NCBI GenBank assembly: GCA_010093685.1
Contig: MU006231.1
Coordinates: 792,428 to 856,427 of the forward strand
DNA: 64,000 nucleotides
From: Ophiobolus disseminans
Lineage: Eukaryota; Ascomycota; Dothideomycetes; Pleosporales; Phaeosphaeriaceae
Direction of reading: 5' to 3'
In this document: positions 44,171 to 55,920 of the stretch, piece by piece
Layout: the number at the start of each line of letters is the position of its first letter
Numbering within the stretch: the stretch's first letter is position 1
Program-made: the position numbers and the translations under genes
The notes under the pieces: generated by a model
The model's database searches: none
Told to the model about the DNA's origin: nothing
The model's input: only the letters and a program-made list of their open reading frames with translations

Positions 44171-46325
44171 CTCCTCGGCCTCCAGCTCCAACGGCGCTAA
44201 CCTCCAGGCGGCCGGCAGAATATTGTGCAGAAAGGCACTCATCGCTCACGTTGCCCCGAGGTTACCGCAGGTAGCAATGGTGAGGACAATCTGATGAGGT
44301 GGGTGGAAATGTCATAGCTGAAGTCAAGACTGGTGTCTTTCCTGTGACCCTCAATTGTGCAAGAGCGGCAAGAGCAAATACCTCAGAACCGGGTACCCTG
44401 AAGATGCTCTCGTCAAGCTCTACAACCTCAGCTATTCAGCTTGCAGGCGCAACAATGGTGTTGAGCGTGCACGCCATCTGCAGGACGCCTTGTGAGTCTG
44501 GTGTTCTTCGACAACACCACTAGTCACAATGGCGAGGCTGCCGCGCCTGCGAGTCTGGCCTGATGACCCCTGTCACCGCCCTGGCGGAAGGACCCAGAAC
44601 GTCTGGGGGAGGCAGGAGCAGCACGGGCTTTTCCGCGGTGCTGGGGAGGCAGCAGCGAGGTGTGGAAGGTGCGTCGGCCGATTCGGGGTGCGTGAAAGGC
44701 ATATGGCGGCTCGTGGGACAGGGGTGCTCGAATTTTGAGGAAGGCGTGACATGCTGCCGAGCGGCCATGAGGCTCGAGGCTCACGTCAAAGTAACCTTGA
44801 GGAAACTGCAAAGTGCCCGAAGACAATTTCCATATGGATCTGATGCCTTGAGGATAGACAGGCTGAGTTTTCAGCTCAATTGCTGGAAGCCACCGCAGAC
44901 GTGGCGCTAAACAGCATATGGAGGCATGGCAGACGAGATGAGTGACAGGCATGATTCTGGTGTCTTTGACAGCCTGAGAATATGTGGGTAAGCTCATATT
45001 TCATGTGTGCGAGTCCATGCCGCAAGTGCATCCTACCCGTCGTCGAGGGCAAGAGCTGCTGTGTGTGGGCTCCAGGAGCAGACAAGCCGGCGTGAGAGTG
45101 CTTGAAAGCCACCCGCAGAGCCTCGATGAGTTCTAGATTGACTTGTTTCGAGCTTGTGGAATCTGTCGAGTCTTTTTGTATGAGCCTTGAAGCGGCGAGG
45201 AAGACGGCTTACAGGGTGCCGACCGCTGCGGCAGGAGCGAGAGCTTCACATATGCCGACCTAGGAAGTAAGAGGTATCTCAAAAACTATCCCAGCAGTAC
45301 AAGATGGGCGCTCATCAGCGGCATAGTACAGTGCTGCTGCGCTGGCCTCGAGCTCGCCGCGGCTATGAATAAGGAAGGTGCCACTAGACACCGCCAGATC
45401 TGATGTCTGCAGATGGCAGGAGCGACATAGATGACAGCATGACTTCCGGCAACTGCATGGAGACGACTAACATATTGGTGAGACGAACAGTGAGCATTTC
45501 AGAGCGGCGCGCGAACACTAGGCCTGAAGCTGTACGCAGCACTTTGCGTCCGCCTCCCGCGACTCCAAAGCCTCGCGAATCTACACAGGGGACGACGCCG
45601 CAAGTCACAGCAATCGCCAGCAGCTTAAGCAAGACTTAAGCGCTCACAAGGCAAAGTGTATTCTCAAGACTATGTCGCCTCCCTTCTCATTTGTCAGATG
45701 TGAGAGACAGGGCAGAAAAGAGGGAGAAGGTTGTTGTACTGTATTGAGAGAGCTACAGACAGCCATTATATACACAACCAGGATGAGTAAGCAGGTGACT
45801 AAGGGTCACATGAGGATGCAGTTCACATGTACTGTGTGAACTAAGGTGCCGTGCTGACATCATTGTCAGACGGCTTTCTGGCCTCCATCAGTCGATTTCA
45901 CGCTTCAGACACTTTCATTGTATCATCCATAGACTCCAGAACTCCACCCGCCAGTATCTCTCAATTATGCGTTACCAACGAGTCTTATGTCACGAAACAG
46001 GGGCTGCCAAGCTGTCAGAATGCAGGAATTTAGTGTGCTTTTCTATCATCTACGTAGTCTTCCTCCATCTCGTTATGTCCGCCCCACACCCCTCAGTCCT
46101 CTCTCCTGACGTTGCCGGGCGCGGGATGCTGCCTCCAAGATGTATGCGCGGCTGCGCGCGACGACGACACTCATGCCGGTGACAAGGGCAGGCGTCTACA
46201 ATACGTTTTGGGGGCGTCGTGCTGGTCGTCTTGGTGTCTCGAAGACACCCGGGAGCGTTCGTGGTGGACTCATGAGTCCTGAGTGGTGGGCGCCTGCGGC
46301 TGTGCTGTGATGACAAATCGGCGCG
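44171..46325. other. Intergenic, no supported gene
   Basis: A minus-strand frame from 44997 (starting MSLPTYSQAVKDTR) stays open for 157 codons but turns into Pro/Arg-rich sequence without domains. A plus-strand frame at 45403-45639 is similar in quality. TATA-like TTATATACAC occurs at about 45766. I call no gene. Confidence 0.4.
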
Positions 46326-46673
46326 TCAGCATTGAATATTTCTGGGAACACATTCGAGCGAATGATGAAGATTGAGCTTTCGGTTGGAGGTGCCCAACAT
46401 CTCCGCCTCGTACAACGCGAAGGCCATGTCAGCTTGCCTCTTCCAGTTGTCACAAATGGCTTGCGCCATCCAAACTCGAAGCCACGAATTGAACAACATC
46501 TGGTACATTGTCGGCGCATGCTCTTCCAGCAGCGTCGTCCAATACGCGCGATCCCACGCTACTTCCTGGGCTTCGTCCATCTGGATCAGCATCAAGTGCC
46601 GCAAGCAGATAAGGCCCCGAGCGCGAATGGTACTGCTCGCGGTCGGAATGGTGCCAGCAGGGAGGGCGTTCAT
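46326..46673 (-). CDS. Small Trp-rich helical protein
   Basis: This frame from ATG 46673 encodes 115 residues; an upstream in-frame extension looks like leader (CA-rich, with TCCAAACACCTCC). The protein is helical: CLRHLMLIQMDEAQEVAW, then YWTTLLEEHAPTMYQMLF, NSWLRVWMAQAICDNWKRQ and ADMAFALYEAEML. No family is recognised. Size, strand, the leader style and an LRH...LLE...W spacing resemble the small gene at 39023-39346. The evidence for coding is composition and leader only. Confidence 0.5.
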   Translation of the reverse strand: MNALPAGTIPTASSTIRARGLICLRHLMLIQMDEAQEVAWDRAYWTTLLEEHAPTMYQMLFNSWLRVWMAQAICDNWKRQADMAFALYEAEMLGTSNRKLNLHHSLECVPRNIQC

Positions 46674-47443
46674 GTTGATGGTGTTTGAGGTGGTATCTGG
46701 AGGTGTTTGGAGATGTTGTCTTGGATTTGATGGTATCCAACATTGTGCGTTGCTGGTGTTGCTACAGACCGCAATCGAGCTCCAAAAAAGGTCAATTGAT
46801 GTTGCCAAGACATAGCTTTGGGGGGGCATTGGAACTCCAAAATTGGACAGAAGCGAGTAGAGAGCGAGAAACTGGACAACATGGACTGCTCACGGTATGA
46901 TAGCGCTATGTACTCTCTCTTTACGCACATGCCCGCCGGTCTATGTGAGCCGCGTCCTCCATCGCCCCAAAACCTCTCAAGCAGACACCGTCCTGATACC
47001 CCGCGCAAACTCTTACAAAACACCATACCCGCTGGATACGAGTAGTAGGAGCGCCTCGATGCCCTGACCATTGACCTGAACTCGGACTATAGGCCCTCGA
47101 AACTAGCCGCGACCTCATAACACAATAGCAATCAAGACTTACAGAGCATCGGCTTGAACCGGGACGCAGACGCCAGATTTCGAACGGGTGATCCATGCCT
47201 AGAGATTCAGTGGGTAATTTCTGATCATCTTAGTGAACTTCTAACCTGAAATTGAAGGAGCTGCCACCAAAGCGCGCATCTGATAAAAAAAGCCCAAAGA
47301 CACTCAGCTGAATGTCAGCCGAATGCCGACTCTCCCTCCCTCCTCGCTCTTCGGACGCTGCCACCGCGCACAAGACCTCCACGAGGCAACGAGTACAAGC
47401 ATCTCTGCATTCGAGAACAAGAGCCCTCCCTACGCAGATCGAC

Positions 47444-47617
47444 ATGAGCAGCATTGCCGTAGCTATTTCGTTGATCGGCACTGCCTTGCTCGCTGCTGGC
47501 GTTAGCGTTGCTACCAGCCGGAGTGTTGTAAGATTCAGGCTTCGTCGGTTTCGCTACATAGTTGCGCTTGGTGACCAGATACTAGCCGCTGGCGACACAG
47601 AGCCTTTGACGGCGTGA
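47444..47617 (+). CDS. Candidate 57-residue membrane peptide
   Basis: From ATG 47444 a short frame encodes one hydrophobic helix (IAVAISLIGTALLAAGV) followed by a basic patch (RFRLRRFRY). The DNA before the ATG reads like a fungal leader. Directly after the stop another frame (47631-47822) has a Gln-rich coding-like composition, so the gene may be longer, spliced or broken. Function is unknown. Confidence 0.25.
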   Translation: MSSIAVAISLIGTALLAAGVSVATSRSVVRFRLRRFRYIVALGDQILAAGDTEPLTA

Positions 47618-48605
47618 AGAAGCAGAGAAGATGGTTGCGCAAGGGCAAGCAAGTCGACAGGTGTTACAGGGAGCAATACAAGGGCAGCAAGGACAGGCAG
47701 AAAGAGCGAGCCGACAGCCACCTAGTCTCGAAGTGTCTCTGCGCCCACCGGCGATGTACTGTTTGGACAGGTCGGCAGCGGGCATCGACTGCCGACACCC
47801 ACACCACAACCACAGCCACTAACCCAGCCAACAGCCTTTGCAGCAGAGGAACGGTCATTGTGGCCTTTGAGCACACACCCAGAGGCGCCATACAACTGAG
47901 AGCTGGAGTGTACCCGGTACGCAAAGACCTTTCAGCTATTTCTAACGGACGACTGACTCAACGACCTCTAGAGGCCTGCAAACATCAAACATACCTAGCA
48001 CGACTAGACTATAGTGTTTCAGACTCGAGAATCCTCGACACGTCTCGACGGGCCTCACTGCCAGGCTTACCCATCACCTGCGCTGCTGCCCGCCGCAATT
48101 CTCTGCAGAATAGAAGGCAGTAAGTGCTGCTGCTGCTCTACTTTGCGGCTCTGATTCCCAGTGGTGGTTCGTCTGCTTTAGAGGTCACTCCGCGAGAGAA
48201 CTGGTAGGATCTATCGCGCCTGACATATCCTCAAAGAACCTTAAGTCTATTAGGACGTTGTTATACTTCACTTGCTAGCCTCCACGGCTCCGTTCCGAAG
48301 TTCATCAAGCATTCGAAATACGCTCCTCAGCTACTTCTACACGTACACAACCTTGTAAAAGACAGCAGTTTGTATCTACTTGGAAGACTAAAGACATACG
48401 ACCCTCTACCTCTATACGTCACTCCTCGGCGGCATGTCATCACTTGACCCCGTCGATGGCTCGTCGTATATATAGACATTGCCTTCCTTCTTGGCAGTCT
48501 ACACAACGTCCTCCTGCGGAAAGTCAAACTATAAGTGTACACCGACGTGGACTGTTGTGCGATTTTGACTCATACCGGTTGTGCGATTGCCTGGCCCAAG
48601 ATAGA

Positions 48606-48822
48606 TGGGTCCATAGCATGGAGCGAACAAATCCGTGATTGCAGGAAGACGGGAGGCTACTCGACTTGAAGCACACTGATCCGCAATTACATGGCTGAGG
48701 AGGCGGGCTCACTCCTTCACTCAACACCTCTGACACGTACTGTTTCTTCTGCTTTAGGGACTGCTCTGGATGGGTCCATGGCATGAAGCGGACCGATTCA
48801 CGACTACGAAGCTGAGGAGGCG
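48606..48822 (+). repeat. Imperfect direct repeat, two copies
   Basis: GATGGGTCCATAGCATGGAG at 48606 recurs as GATGGGTCCATGGCATGAAG at 48769. Both are followed by GCTGAGGAGGCG (48694 and 48811). Copy 1 spans about 100 bp and copy 2 about 54 bp, so copy 2 has an internal deletion or copy 1 an insertion. It does not overlap a recognised gene. Confidence 0.7.
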
Positions 48823-49445
48823 TTCGTATTGTAGTTGCTTATCAGTGTCCAATGCCAGAAGATAGGCTTGTAAGTTGAGGACGAGATGCCACGTAGCATG
48901 GTGTACGCTCGGCATTTGAGGACGAGAAGCGATCAGTGGGGGGTGGTTCTATAACCAAGGAGATTAAATTCTAGTTGGTAAGTCTTGGAAGCTGGAATGA
49001 AGTACGATCATTGTGGGCGGACGGTAGCGTCAATTCGACGTGACTATCGTGCTGAGGATAGAAAGACTACTTGATGGCTTGAATCCATGATGCATAACAA
49101 TGGTCGATACGTTATCCTTCGTCTCATTGGCGGTAATATTACTCCAGAATTAATCCCTGCCATTAGCCAATTCGACAATCGACATATGTCTGAATTGATG
49201 CCGCTGCCGAAGCTCGAGTGACAATATGATCTCGAGTTGAGTATGTTTTCGATCCTACATGCAACATCATGTTTCTACTTGTGTGACTACACTACTCCCC
49301 GAACCGAAAATCTCCAACACACGAAGGGTGTTCCCAACACCTTTCTCGCATCCGAATGTCGCATGCCCTAATCCTCGTGCGAATGCATTCCTAACCTCAA
49401 ACACGAAACGCCAAACTCCTCGCTGACCCAAACCACACACACTCA

Positions 49446-49898
49446 TCAATTCTTGCCCTCCCCATCCCCCTCAAACATCCACCGATCTCCCTCCACGCCC
49501 GCAGTCTTCTTCCGTAAACTACTCTTCAGCGCAGCGCCAATCTCCTCCTCCACAGCCGCAGGGTCCCAATGCGCGTTCTGTTTGCCGTACAGGTCGATCA
49601 TTTGGTTTTCTTGCTCTAGCAGACCATTAGCATGCACTTCCATCCCGTTTCTGTCGGACATGAATGTACCGGTCTCTTCATCCGTATCCCTTCCCAGCCC
49701 TAGGACCATGTTTTTGTACGCGTTGCTTGGCGCATTGACTTTGTACTCGCCCTTTTCGTCGCGCTCGACGAGCTCGTCGTCGGGGGGTTGGTGCGCGGTG
49801 TCTGGGCGGATGGAGGGAGGGTTGTTTGCGCGGCGGGATGTTTGGGAGGCGAAGAGCGCGCGGCGGGAGGTGGGTGGGGGACGGATTGCGCGGTCCAT
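49446..49898 (-). CDS. Small conserved-looking hydrophilic protein
   Basis: This single exon encodes 150 residues. The N-terminus (MDRAIRPPPTSRRALFASQT) is basic and Arg/Pro-rich; the middle (YKNMVLGLGRDTDEETGTFM) and the C-terminal part (LLEQENQMIDLYGKQNAHWD, EEEIGAALKSSLRKK) look helical and ordered. Composition and clean codon bias argue for a real, probably widely shared gene, but I cannot name the family. It is divergent from the RAI1 gene, with 378 bp between start codons. The coding strand is C-rich at the start and G-rich at the end. Confidence 0.62.
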   Translation of the reverse strand: MDRAIRPPPTSRRALFASQTSRRANNPPSIRPDTAHQPPDDELVERDEKGEYKVNAPSNAYKNMVLGLGRDTDEETGTFMSDRNGMEVHANGLLEQENQMIDLYGKQNAHWDPAAVEEEIGAALKSSLRKKTAGVEGDRWMFEGDGEGKN

Positions 49899-50276
49899 TG
49901 TTTTTATATGGTGCAGATGCGTGGATGCAGGAGTGAGTTAGTTGTCGTTAAGTGAAGACGTTGTTGTATGTTTGGACTGTTTGGCGCGCCGTAGCGGAGA
50001 CGCGGAGGTCTTGCGGGGTGAATGGAGCTTGGACCGTGGAGACTTGACATGACGACGTTGCGATCCCACGTTTTCTGTTGCGCACATCTACGCGCTTCTT
50101 TACGCGTCAAAATATACACTGCGCCTCTGCTCTGAGCCACGACATTCCCCGATTCACCAGCAATTGCTACGAGCATTCGAACGGCATCAGTCGGTGAAGT
50201 GCAGCGAACGCGCAAACAGCAGTGTTCGTTTCAAGTCCGCGAAAAAGCTGGACAGATCGTGGCGGCGCAAACTACC
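49899..50276. promoter_or_regulatory. Divergent promoter region before RAI1
   Basis: This 378-bp region separates the start codons of the small gene at 49446 and RAI1. The RAI1 frame is open 78 bases further upstream, but the ATG at 50277 gives the family-like start. No clear TATA box is seen. Confidence 0.45.
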
Positions 50277-51744
50277 ATGTCTGAACCCTCGAATCTTCCC
50301 GCAAGGTTACCGAGCCCGTCGTCAGACAGGGAGGACAGATCACCACCACGGAAGCGACCACGAACGAAAGCGCCGCCGGCCACAACTTCGACTACAGCGA
50401 CAGACACAGCGGCGGCGAAGTCTACGACAGAACCTCCCGTACCACAGCCTGCGTCAGTCGAGTCCCAGACACATCGCTTCTCCATACAGCCTCTCCACCG
50501 CTTCAAAGGCGCATCCGCCAGCATCAAAAGACCGCGCGAAGTCGCACACTTCTCCTTCGACGACAAACACGAGTATCTTCATGACGAGTCAGGGCTGAAC
50601 TACTACATCCCACCGCCAATTGGTGCGGATCTGAAAGAAGGGTTCGATGCATTCAGACACTATGAGGACAAGGAGGATGCGCATCTTGATGCCATGTTGA
50701 AAGCGTTGGTCGACACGGAGAAGAGGAACGGGGAAAGTGCGAGGGTGAGAGCAGACTTCGTAACCTGGAGGGGCATGATGACGAAGGTATGTTGATGCAT
50801 TACAGTGTATGATACGGCAAGGTACGCGCAGACCTCTCCTTACCTTGCTGCTGCACAAAATTACAGAATGACGACTGACTTCCCAGATCCTGACAGCCCC
50901 CTTCGACAATTTCGCTGAATTCGGCATGTTTGCGACCTTTTACGATGGCACAATATACATCGAAGAAGACTTCCCATCACGAGCCGCCGAGCGCGCAGCA
51001 GAAGCGAATCAGCCACCACCAAAATACCACCATCCCGACCAGCAGCCTCGAGAGATGATGACATATTGGGGCTACAAGTTCGAGACACTTGCGCTTATAC
51101 CAACACCACCTGCGTCAACGGCACCTAAGGAAATTGAGAATTACCAACGGAGCGTCGTGTCAAATCACGCACAGCATTGCTCGATAGTCAACACCTCATT
51201 CGGCCCACACAGCCTCATACTTGGCGGCGAGGTCGACGGTTTGCTCGCACCGAAGCCCAAAGATCCGGACACGCCAGTCCAGTGGGTTGAACTGAAGACA
51301 TCAGAAGAACTCCCAGCACGTCAGCAGCACCGCGACATCCTAAAGTTCGAGCGCAAGCTTCTGAAATTCTGGGCTCAGTCCTTCCTCCTCGGTGTCCCCA
51401 AGATCACAGTCGGATTCAGGAGTAAAGCAGGCATACTGCGCGGTCTTCAGACGTTCAACACGCATGAACTTCCAGGAATGGTGCGCAGAGGCACAAATTG
51501 CTGGGATGGGAATGTGTGCATCAACTTCGCGACGGAGTTTTTAGGTTGGCTGAAAGAGAGGATCATGGAGGAGGGCGTGTATAGCATTGTGCTACAGAAG
51601 AAGAGTGGGGTTGTGGAGGTCAAGAAGATTAAGGAAGGGACGGGAGGGATTGTGAGTGAGGAGTTTCTGGCGTGGAGGCAGAAAAAGGACGACACAAACG
51701 CTACCGATGATCTGAAGAACGAAGTTAGCGCAGAGCCGTCGTGA
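50277..51744 (+). CDS. RAI1: RAI1/DXO decapping and 5'-end quality-control enzyme
   Basis: Rai1 partners the nuclear exonuclease Rat1 and removes incomplete, non-canonical or NAD caps from RNA 5' ends. Exons 50277-50786 and 50887-51744 give 455 residues, somewhat longer than the yeast protein because of a disordered Ser/Pro/Thr-rich N-terminus (about 1-65). Family active-site motifs are present: GYKFE with Glu236, the GGEVDG motif with Glu285 and Asp287, and WVELKTS with Glu305 and Lys307, which together coordinate the metal ions. GFRSKAGIL follows near 346. All catalytic residues I expect are intact, so the enzyme should be active. The coding strand turns strongly G-rich over the last 150 bases. 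Confidence 0.94.
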
Positions 51745-53015
51745 ACATCAGAGCTGAGAAGCACCAGACGAGACAACCAGGGTGACAATATTCAACAAGT
51801 TTTCTCCATCCCTTCTTCCCACGTGGCGCCGTCTTTACACAGCCTAAAACACATACTCCTCATCAACTTGATCACATGTGAGATCCTACTCCTCCGCTCA
51901 AACAATAACAAGCAACCTGAGTCACCAGACACAGAAGTGGCGCACATCCCAAGCCAATACATCTCAGCTACTGTGCAAGCCACGCGCGTTCAAGCTCTTG
52001 CTTCCAAGAGCAGCGAGGACAAGGCTGCCATCTTAGCGTACCCACTCAGTCTGGCGGGACCGCGGGACCACCAACGCATCCCAGCACTGCAGTACTTAGC
52101 GTCGAGGAACAGGCAACATGCGGACTGTGCCTTTCCCGAAGGCCTGGTAATAAGTGCTGACCTGTCAGCAAGTTTTTCCCATGTCAACGCCAAGAATTGC
52201 AGCAAGCACTGCAATCTTTAGCGCGGAGGAGACGAAGAGATGATCACGTGGTAAAGCTTTCAAATGACCTTGGTGCACGTCTTGTGCACCGCCGGTATAC
52301 AGGTAAAAGCGAAGTGGACTTTCTTGGGGGTGTCACAGGTCCAAATACCATCATTTTGAACTTCGAATAAACATGTTTTTGAAGAGGCGCGCCGTAGGTT
52401 ATGAGTACACGACTGGGAACGCGTTAACAGTTGTTGCTTTACGACTCAGCTACGCTAAATGTCACGGTGCTGACGGGTGCTGCTCGCAAGAAGTAGTCAT
52501 GTTGTTCTGCACTGCTTTTCTTAGCGCGGAGGAGGAGACGGGAGCAGATACAGCGGATCCGATAACACATTGGCTGCACTGCAACTCTTAGCGCAGAGCA
52601 GCAGCCTGGCTGACAATCTCCGGACCAATCATTATAACTCCCGACTTATAAGTGATAAGTGTGTAAGTGTGCAACACCCTTGTCGCAAGCGTTTTCAGGA
52701 GGGGCGAAAGAACATGTAGCCTTGGGATATTCATTTAGACTGACTCCGTTTCAAAGTCGTGAATGCGCGGTGAACACCGACGGGGAAGATGTCGCAAAAG
52801 TGGAAATTCGTCAGGAGCGTCTCGTTAATGATTGAAGTGCTGGAGTTATGATTATTGCATTGCAATTGTTAGCGGAGGAGGAGACATGCGGCTGAATCTG
52901 AAAAGGTCACACTCCTGTACCGCATTTCTTGGCACGGAAGATAACCCGTGATAAGATATATGAATCGTTTAGTGAGACCAAAGAATTGTCCCCTAGCATT
53001 TCCAGCAACACGCCT
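51745..53015. other. Intergenic region with a dispersed short repeat
   Basis: No gene is supported between RAI1 and SEC15. A plus-strand frame at 51823-52221 lacks domains and begins at a non-ATG codon. The interval from 52206 to 52943 holds several copies of a repeat, listed separately. Confidence 0.5.
52206..52943 (+). repeat. Four to five copies of a ~30-bp TTAGCGCGGAGGAG repeat
   Basis: Copies start at 52206, 52509, 52576 and 52857; a weaker fifth lies near 52918. The layout is GCACTGC, six to seven variable bases, then TTAGCGCGGAGGAGGAGAC or a close variant. All copies are in the same orientation with spacings of 303, 67 and 281 bp, so it is not a simple tandem array. DNA between copies is not obviously repeated, apart from AGTGCTG words before some copies. 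Confidence 0.75.
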
Positions 53016-55545
53016 CTACCGAATTCCAAACCTGCTGCCCAGCGTGCCAAACCTCTCGCTCGTCGTGGAAGGCTTTGTCGGACTTTGTGCGGCAACTTGT
53101 GCACCTTCTGCTACCTTCTCCAAGAGGATCGCGCCCTTCATGTTATCTACCTTGCCATATTTCCTATTCCTTTGAGCAACATCAAAGAATTCGTCGCTGT
53201 TCTCCGTGCCCATCAGCGCAACAGTCTGTGTCAACTCGTCCAAGTTTTCCATGAGAATCGGATTGCCCAGTGACGAGACGAAGTCAGATAGATAGCGAGT
53301 GTCGGTTGCCAAATCGGCAACTGCAGACGGTGTGATGCGCTTCACACCCTCGTCGAGCGTGAGGTCCAGGATCGCAGTACTAGCGTGAGAGAGAGCGTCA
53401 AAGTACACGAACTCTTTGATCTCAGTGGGAAGTGCAAGCAAAACCGAAGAAATGATGTCTGACAGATAGCGCGTGAGTTCAAGCATGTAATCGCTCGGCT
53501 CGCTGTTGGGCTTAGTAGCCATCCAGTCATATTCCGCAATCTCAATAAGGTCGTCAATCTTGCTGTTGACAAGCTCGAAGATGCGATCCGACGCCTGCTT
53601 CTTCGCAAGCTTGAAGCGCTCGGTAGCTTCCAGGACAATTGGGCCTGTCGCGCTTGGCGAACTGCGAGCCTGGAAAAGCAGGTCTTGTAGCTCGACACAG
53701 GCATTTTCGAAGTGCTCGAGGTTGGTGAGGATCTGCACGATTTGGCCGGGATACTGCACCGATAGGCGGTCGAGGAGCGATTGGCAGACCTTTTGGCACA
53801 GCAAGTCGTCTAATGCGGTGCGCAATGTCTCATCGATGATGCTGGATTTCTGAAAGTAGTCGTCGCTGAAGAGGTAGATTTGATTGAGGAAGTTGCGGAT
53901 ATCGATGCAGCATAAAGGATACATTTGGGAGAACGGAAGAACGCATGGAAAGCTGGGTTGCATGTTAGCGCCGAAGACAATCAACACGGTGGAATTCAAC
54001 GATGACATACGTTAAATCTTCTCTCGCCCTTTCTGGCGAGTACCAGCTGACGGTGACGACTTTATCATACTCTTCTATACTATTGATGGGCATCGGCATG
54101 TAGTCGTCTGTCTGTACGATCTCGAGAAAGTCGTCGCTGAACCGCCGTTTCAACAATTCTGAGTATTTAGAGAAGAGTGTCAAGAGCAGGTCGTTCATCG
54201 CCGCGACGGAATAGCCCCATTTCTGAGCGACGTCAGCAACCATTGAAAGACGAGAAGTAATAGTACGTACCTCCATTGTAAGCATGAAGAGTGCCACTCG
54301 ACCCTTGATTCTCAGAAGCAGGTCGTCATTCTCGACCATATGCAAGTTCTTGGTGATAAGATTGATCGCACTCTGGCACATCGAGTCCCACAGTTCATCG
54401 ACCTATATCTTCGTTATCGAGATATCAACCCAGGAAGTGGGGTGAACTCACGTCAGATTGCTGTCGCAAGTTTGTTGTTTTGGACATTGTCGCCTTTTCA
54501 ATGATCGCGAAGCCTGCAATACTCTCCAGTAGACTGCTCAAGTCGCCGCACTCCTCATCGAGCAGATGCAGCTTGGTGGGTATAATTAGATCCTTTTGTG
54601 TTCGCCGATCTCCTGCATACTCTGATCGGAATTGCTCGCTTTTCCCAAGGGTGTCATTAATGTGCATTGCTTCGAATAATGGCGAGAAGTCGGTTTCGTT
54701 ACCGGCTTCCTCGTTGTTTAGAACGTCAAACTCGTCGGTTTCGTCAGCCACAAGCTCGATAGCAGAGTTCAACTTGAACTTGGAGAAGCGCGGATCCGCC
54801 TCTGTGCGATCCTGGTTGCGCGTTCGCCGCACGTCCGTGTAGTAAAACGAGACTTCACCTAAGAATTGTGATGACTCTCGAATGCGGTACAACCATGTGC
54901 TAAGGTCGGTTTTGACAGCTTCTCTGATCTGATCCTGGGTTTGCGGTACAGACTTTTCTATCATGTTGGCAATCTTGTAACGATCGATCGCTTTCAAGTG
55001 GACCGTTTGCAACTCGTCCAGGGCTCGCAAAGCAGCATAGTAGTTCTTCTCTCGCAGCATGTCTTGTACCTGATTGGCTAGCTGTAGTACATTTAGACAG
55101 GCTTTCAGAGCTTGAGTCGCTTCATTGATGTTTTGCCGCACGCCTCGCGAGTCAACGAGTCCTTTCTTCTGTTCCGCGAGTTTCTCAATACTCTCCTGGA
55201 TGGACTCGTTCAGCTGTAAGATATCACCGCTCATTTGCACCGTTTGGTCTCGGATCCGGAGCATAGAATCGACCGAGCTCACGAAGTCTTGATGATTGGC
55301 GTTGCATATACGCTCGATCTCGGCTTCGCGATCATTTGAGAACTGGTCGAATGCGAACTGCAATTGATTCGAGTAGCGCGCATCTTTCATAATCGGTATC
55401 AGCTGGTCAATGTAATCCGAGCCTATGGATGACTGTGAGATCTGTTGACCGTCAGCTTTTGTGGAATGAGGCTACGGATATGGTAATCGTTTACTTGTTT
55501 GATAGCCATCCATAGATCATCCTGGGGATCCACAGCAGAAGGCAT
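53016..55545 (-). CDS. SEC15: Exocyst complex component Sec15
   Basis: Sec15 is the exocyst subunit that binds the Rab GTPase Sec4 on secretory vesicles, helping tether them at growing hyphal tips. Five exons fit: 55545-55495, 55441-54452, 54402-54271, 54222-54011 and 53952-53016, giving 773 residues, close to the fission yeast protein. The N-terminal coiled-coil region is clear (DREAEIERICNANHQDFV; LNESIQESIEKLAEQKKG), followed by the Sec15 helical bundles (REKNYYAALRALDELQ; FLNQIYLFSDDYFQKSS; RYLSDIISSVLLALPTEIKE). All junction phases agree, for example AC|C joining DLT to FPCVLPF. It is divergent from LYS9. Confidence 0.93.
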
Positions 55546-55920
55546 AATGGGCGCTGCGACGCGACGTAGGCGCGTGATAGATCGAAAGATAGTGTAGGGA
55601 GATGGGGAAAAACATCAACGTGCATCAACTACGTGTCAACTGACGCTGTGCTCGTTGGCCGTTGATGCTGAGTGATGAAACGCCCCGGGCGTGCCTGGCG
55701 ACACGTGCAGGTCCGACGAGGGCTGGCACTTACTCGGCCTAGCACCGGCTTTACCACGGTGTTTTGATGTGACCCACTTTTCTATCCGAGGGGCAAGCGT
55801 GGCGGAGCGATGACGGAGCGCCCCGCGAAACTTTCAGCATTCCGATCGGATTAGAGCTCGAAGATAATTCGTATATCTTCACGACACTTTCATACGTTTT
55901 GAACCACTACAACAAGCAAA
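55546..55920. promoter_or_regulatory. Divergent promoter between SEC15 and LYS9
   Basis: This 375-bp region separates the two start codons. The 10-bp palindrome TCCGATCGGA at 55841-55850, 71 bp before the LYS9 ATG, contains opposed CCG/CGG triplets like those bound by Zn2Cys6 dimers; yeast Lys14 recognises a related TCCRNYGGA site. No perfect Gcn4/CpcA TGACTCA site was seen. The region is GC-rich around 55680-55830. Confidence 0.4.

Larger units (their letters stand above)
46674..49445. other. Gene-poor region with one short frame and direct repeats
   Basis: The plus-strand frame at 47444-47617 and a repeat at 48606-48822 are listed separately. Two GAGGACGAGA motifs lie near 48876 and 48918. 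The rest shows overlapping chance frames. No tRNA or transposase was recognised. Confidence 0.4.
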
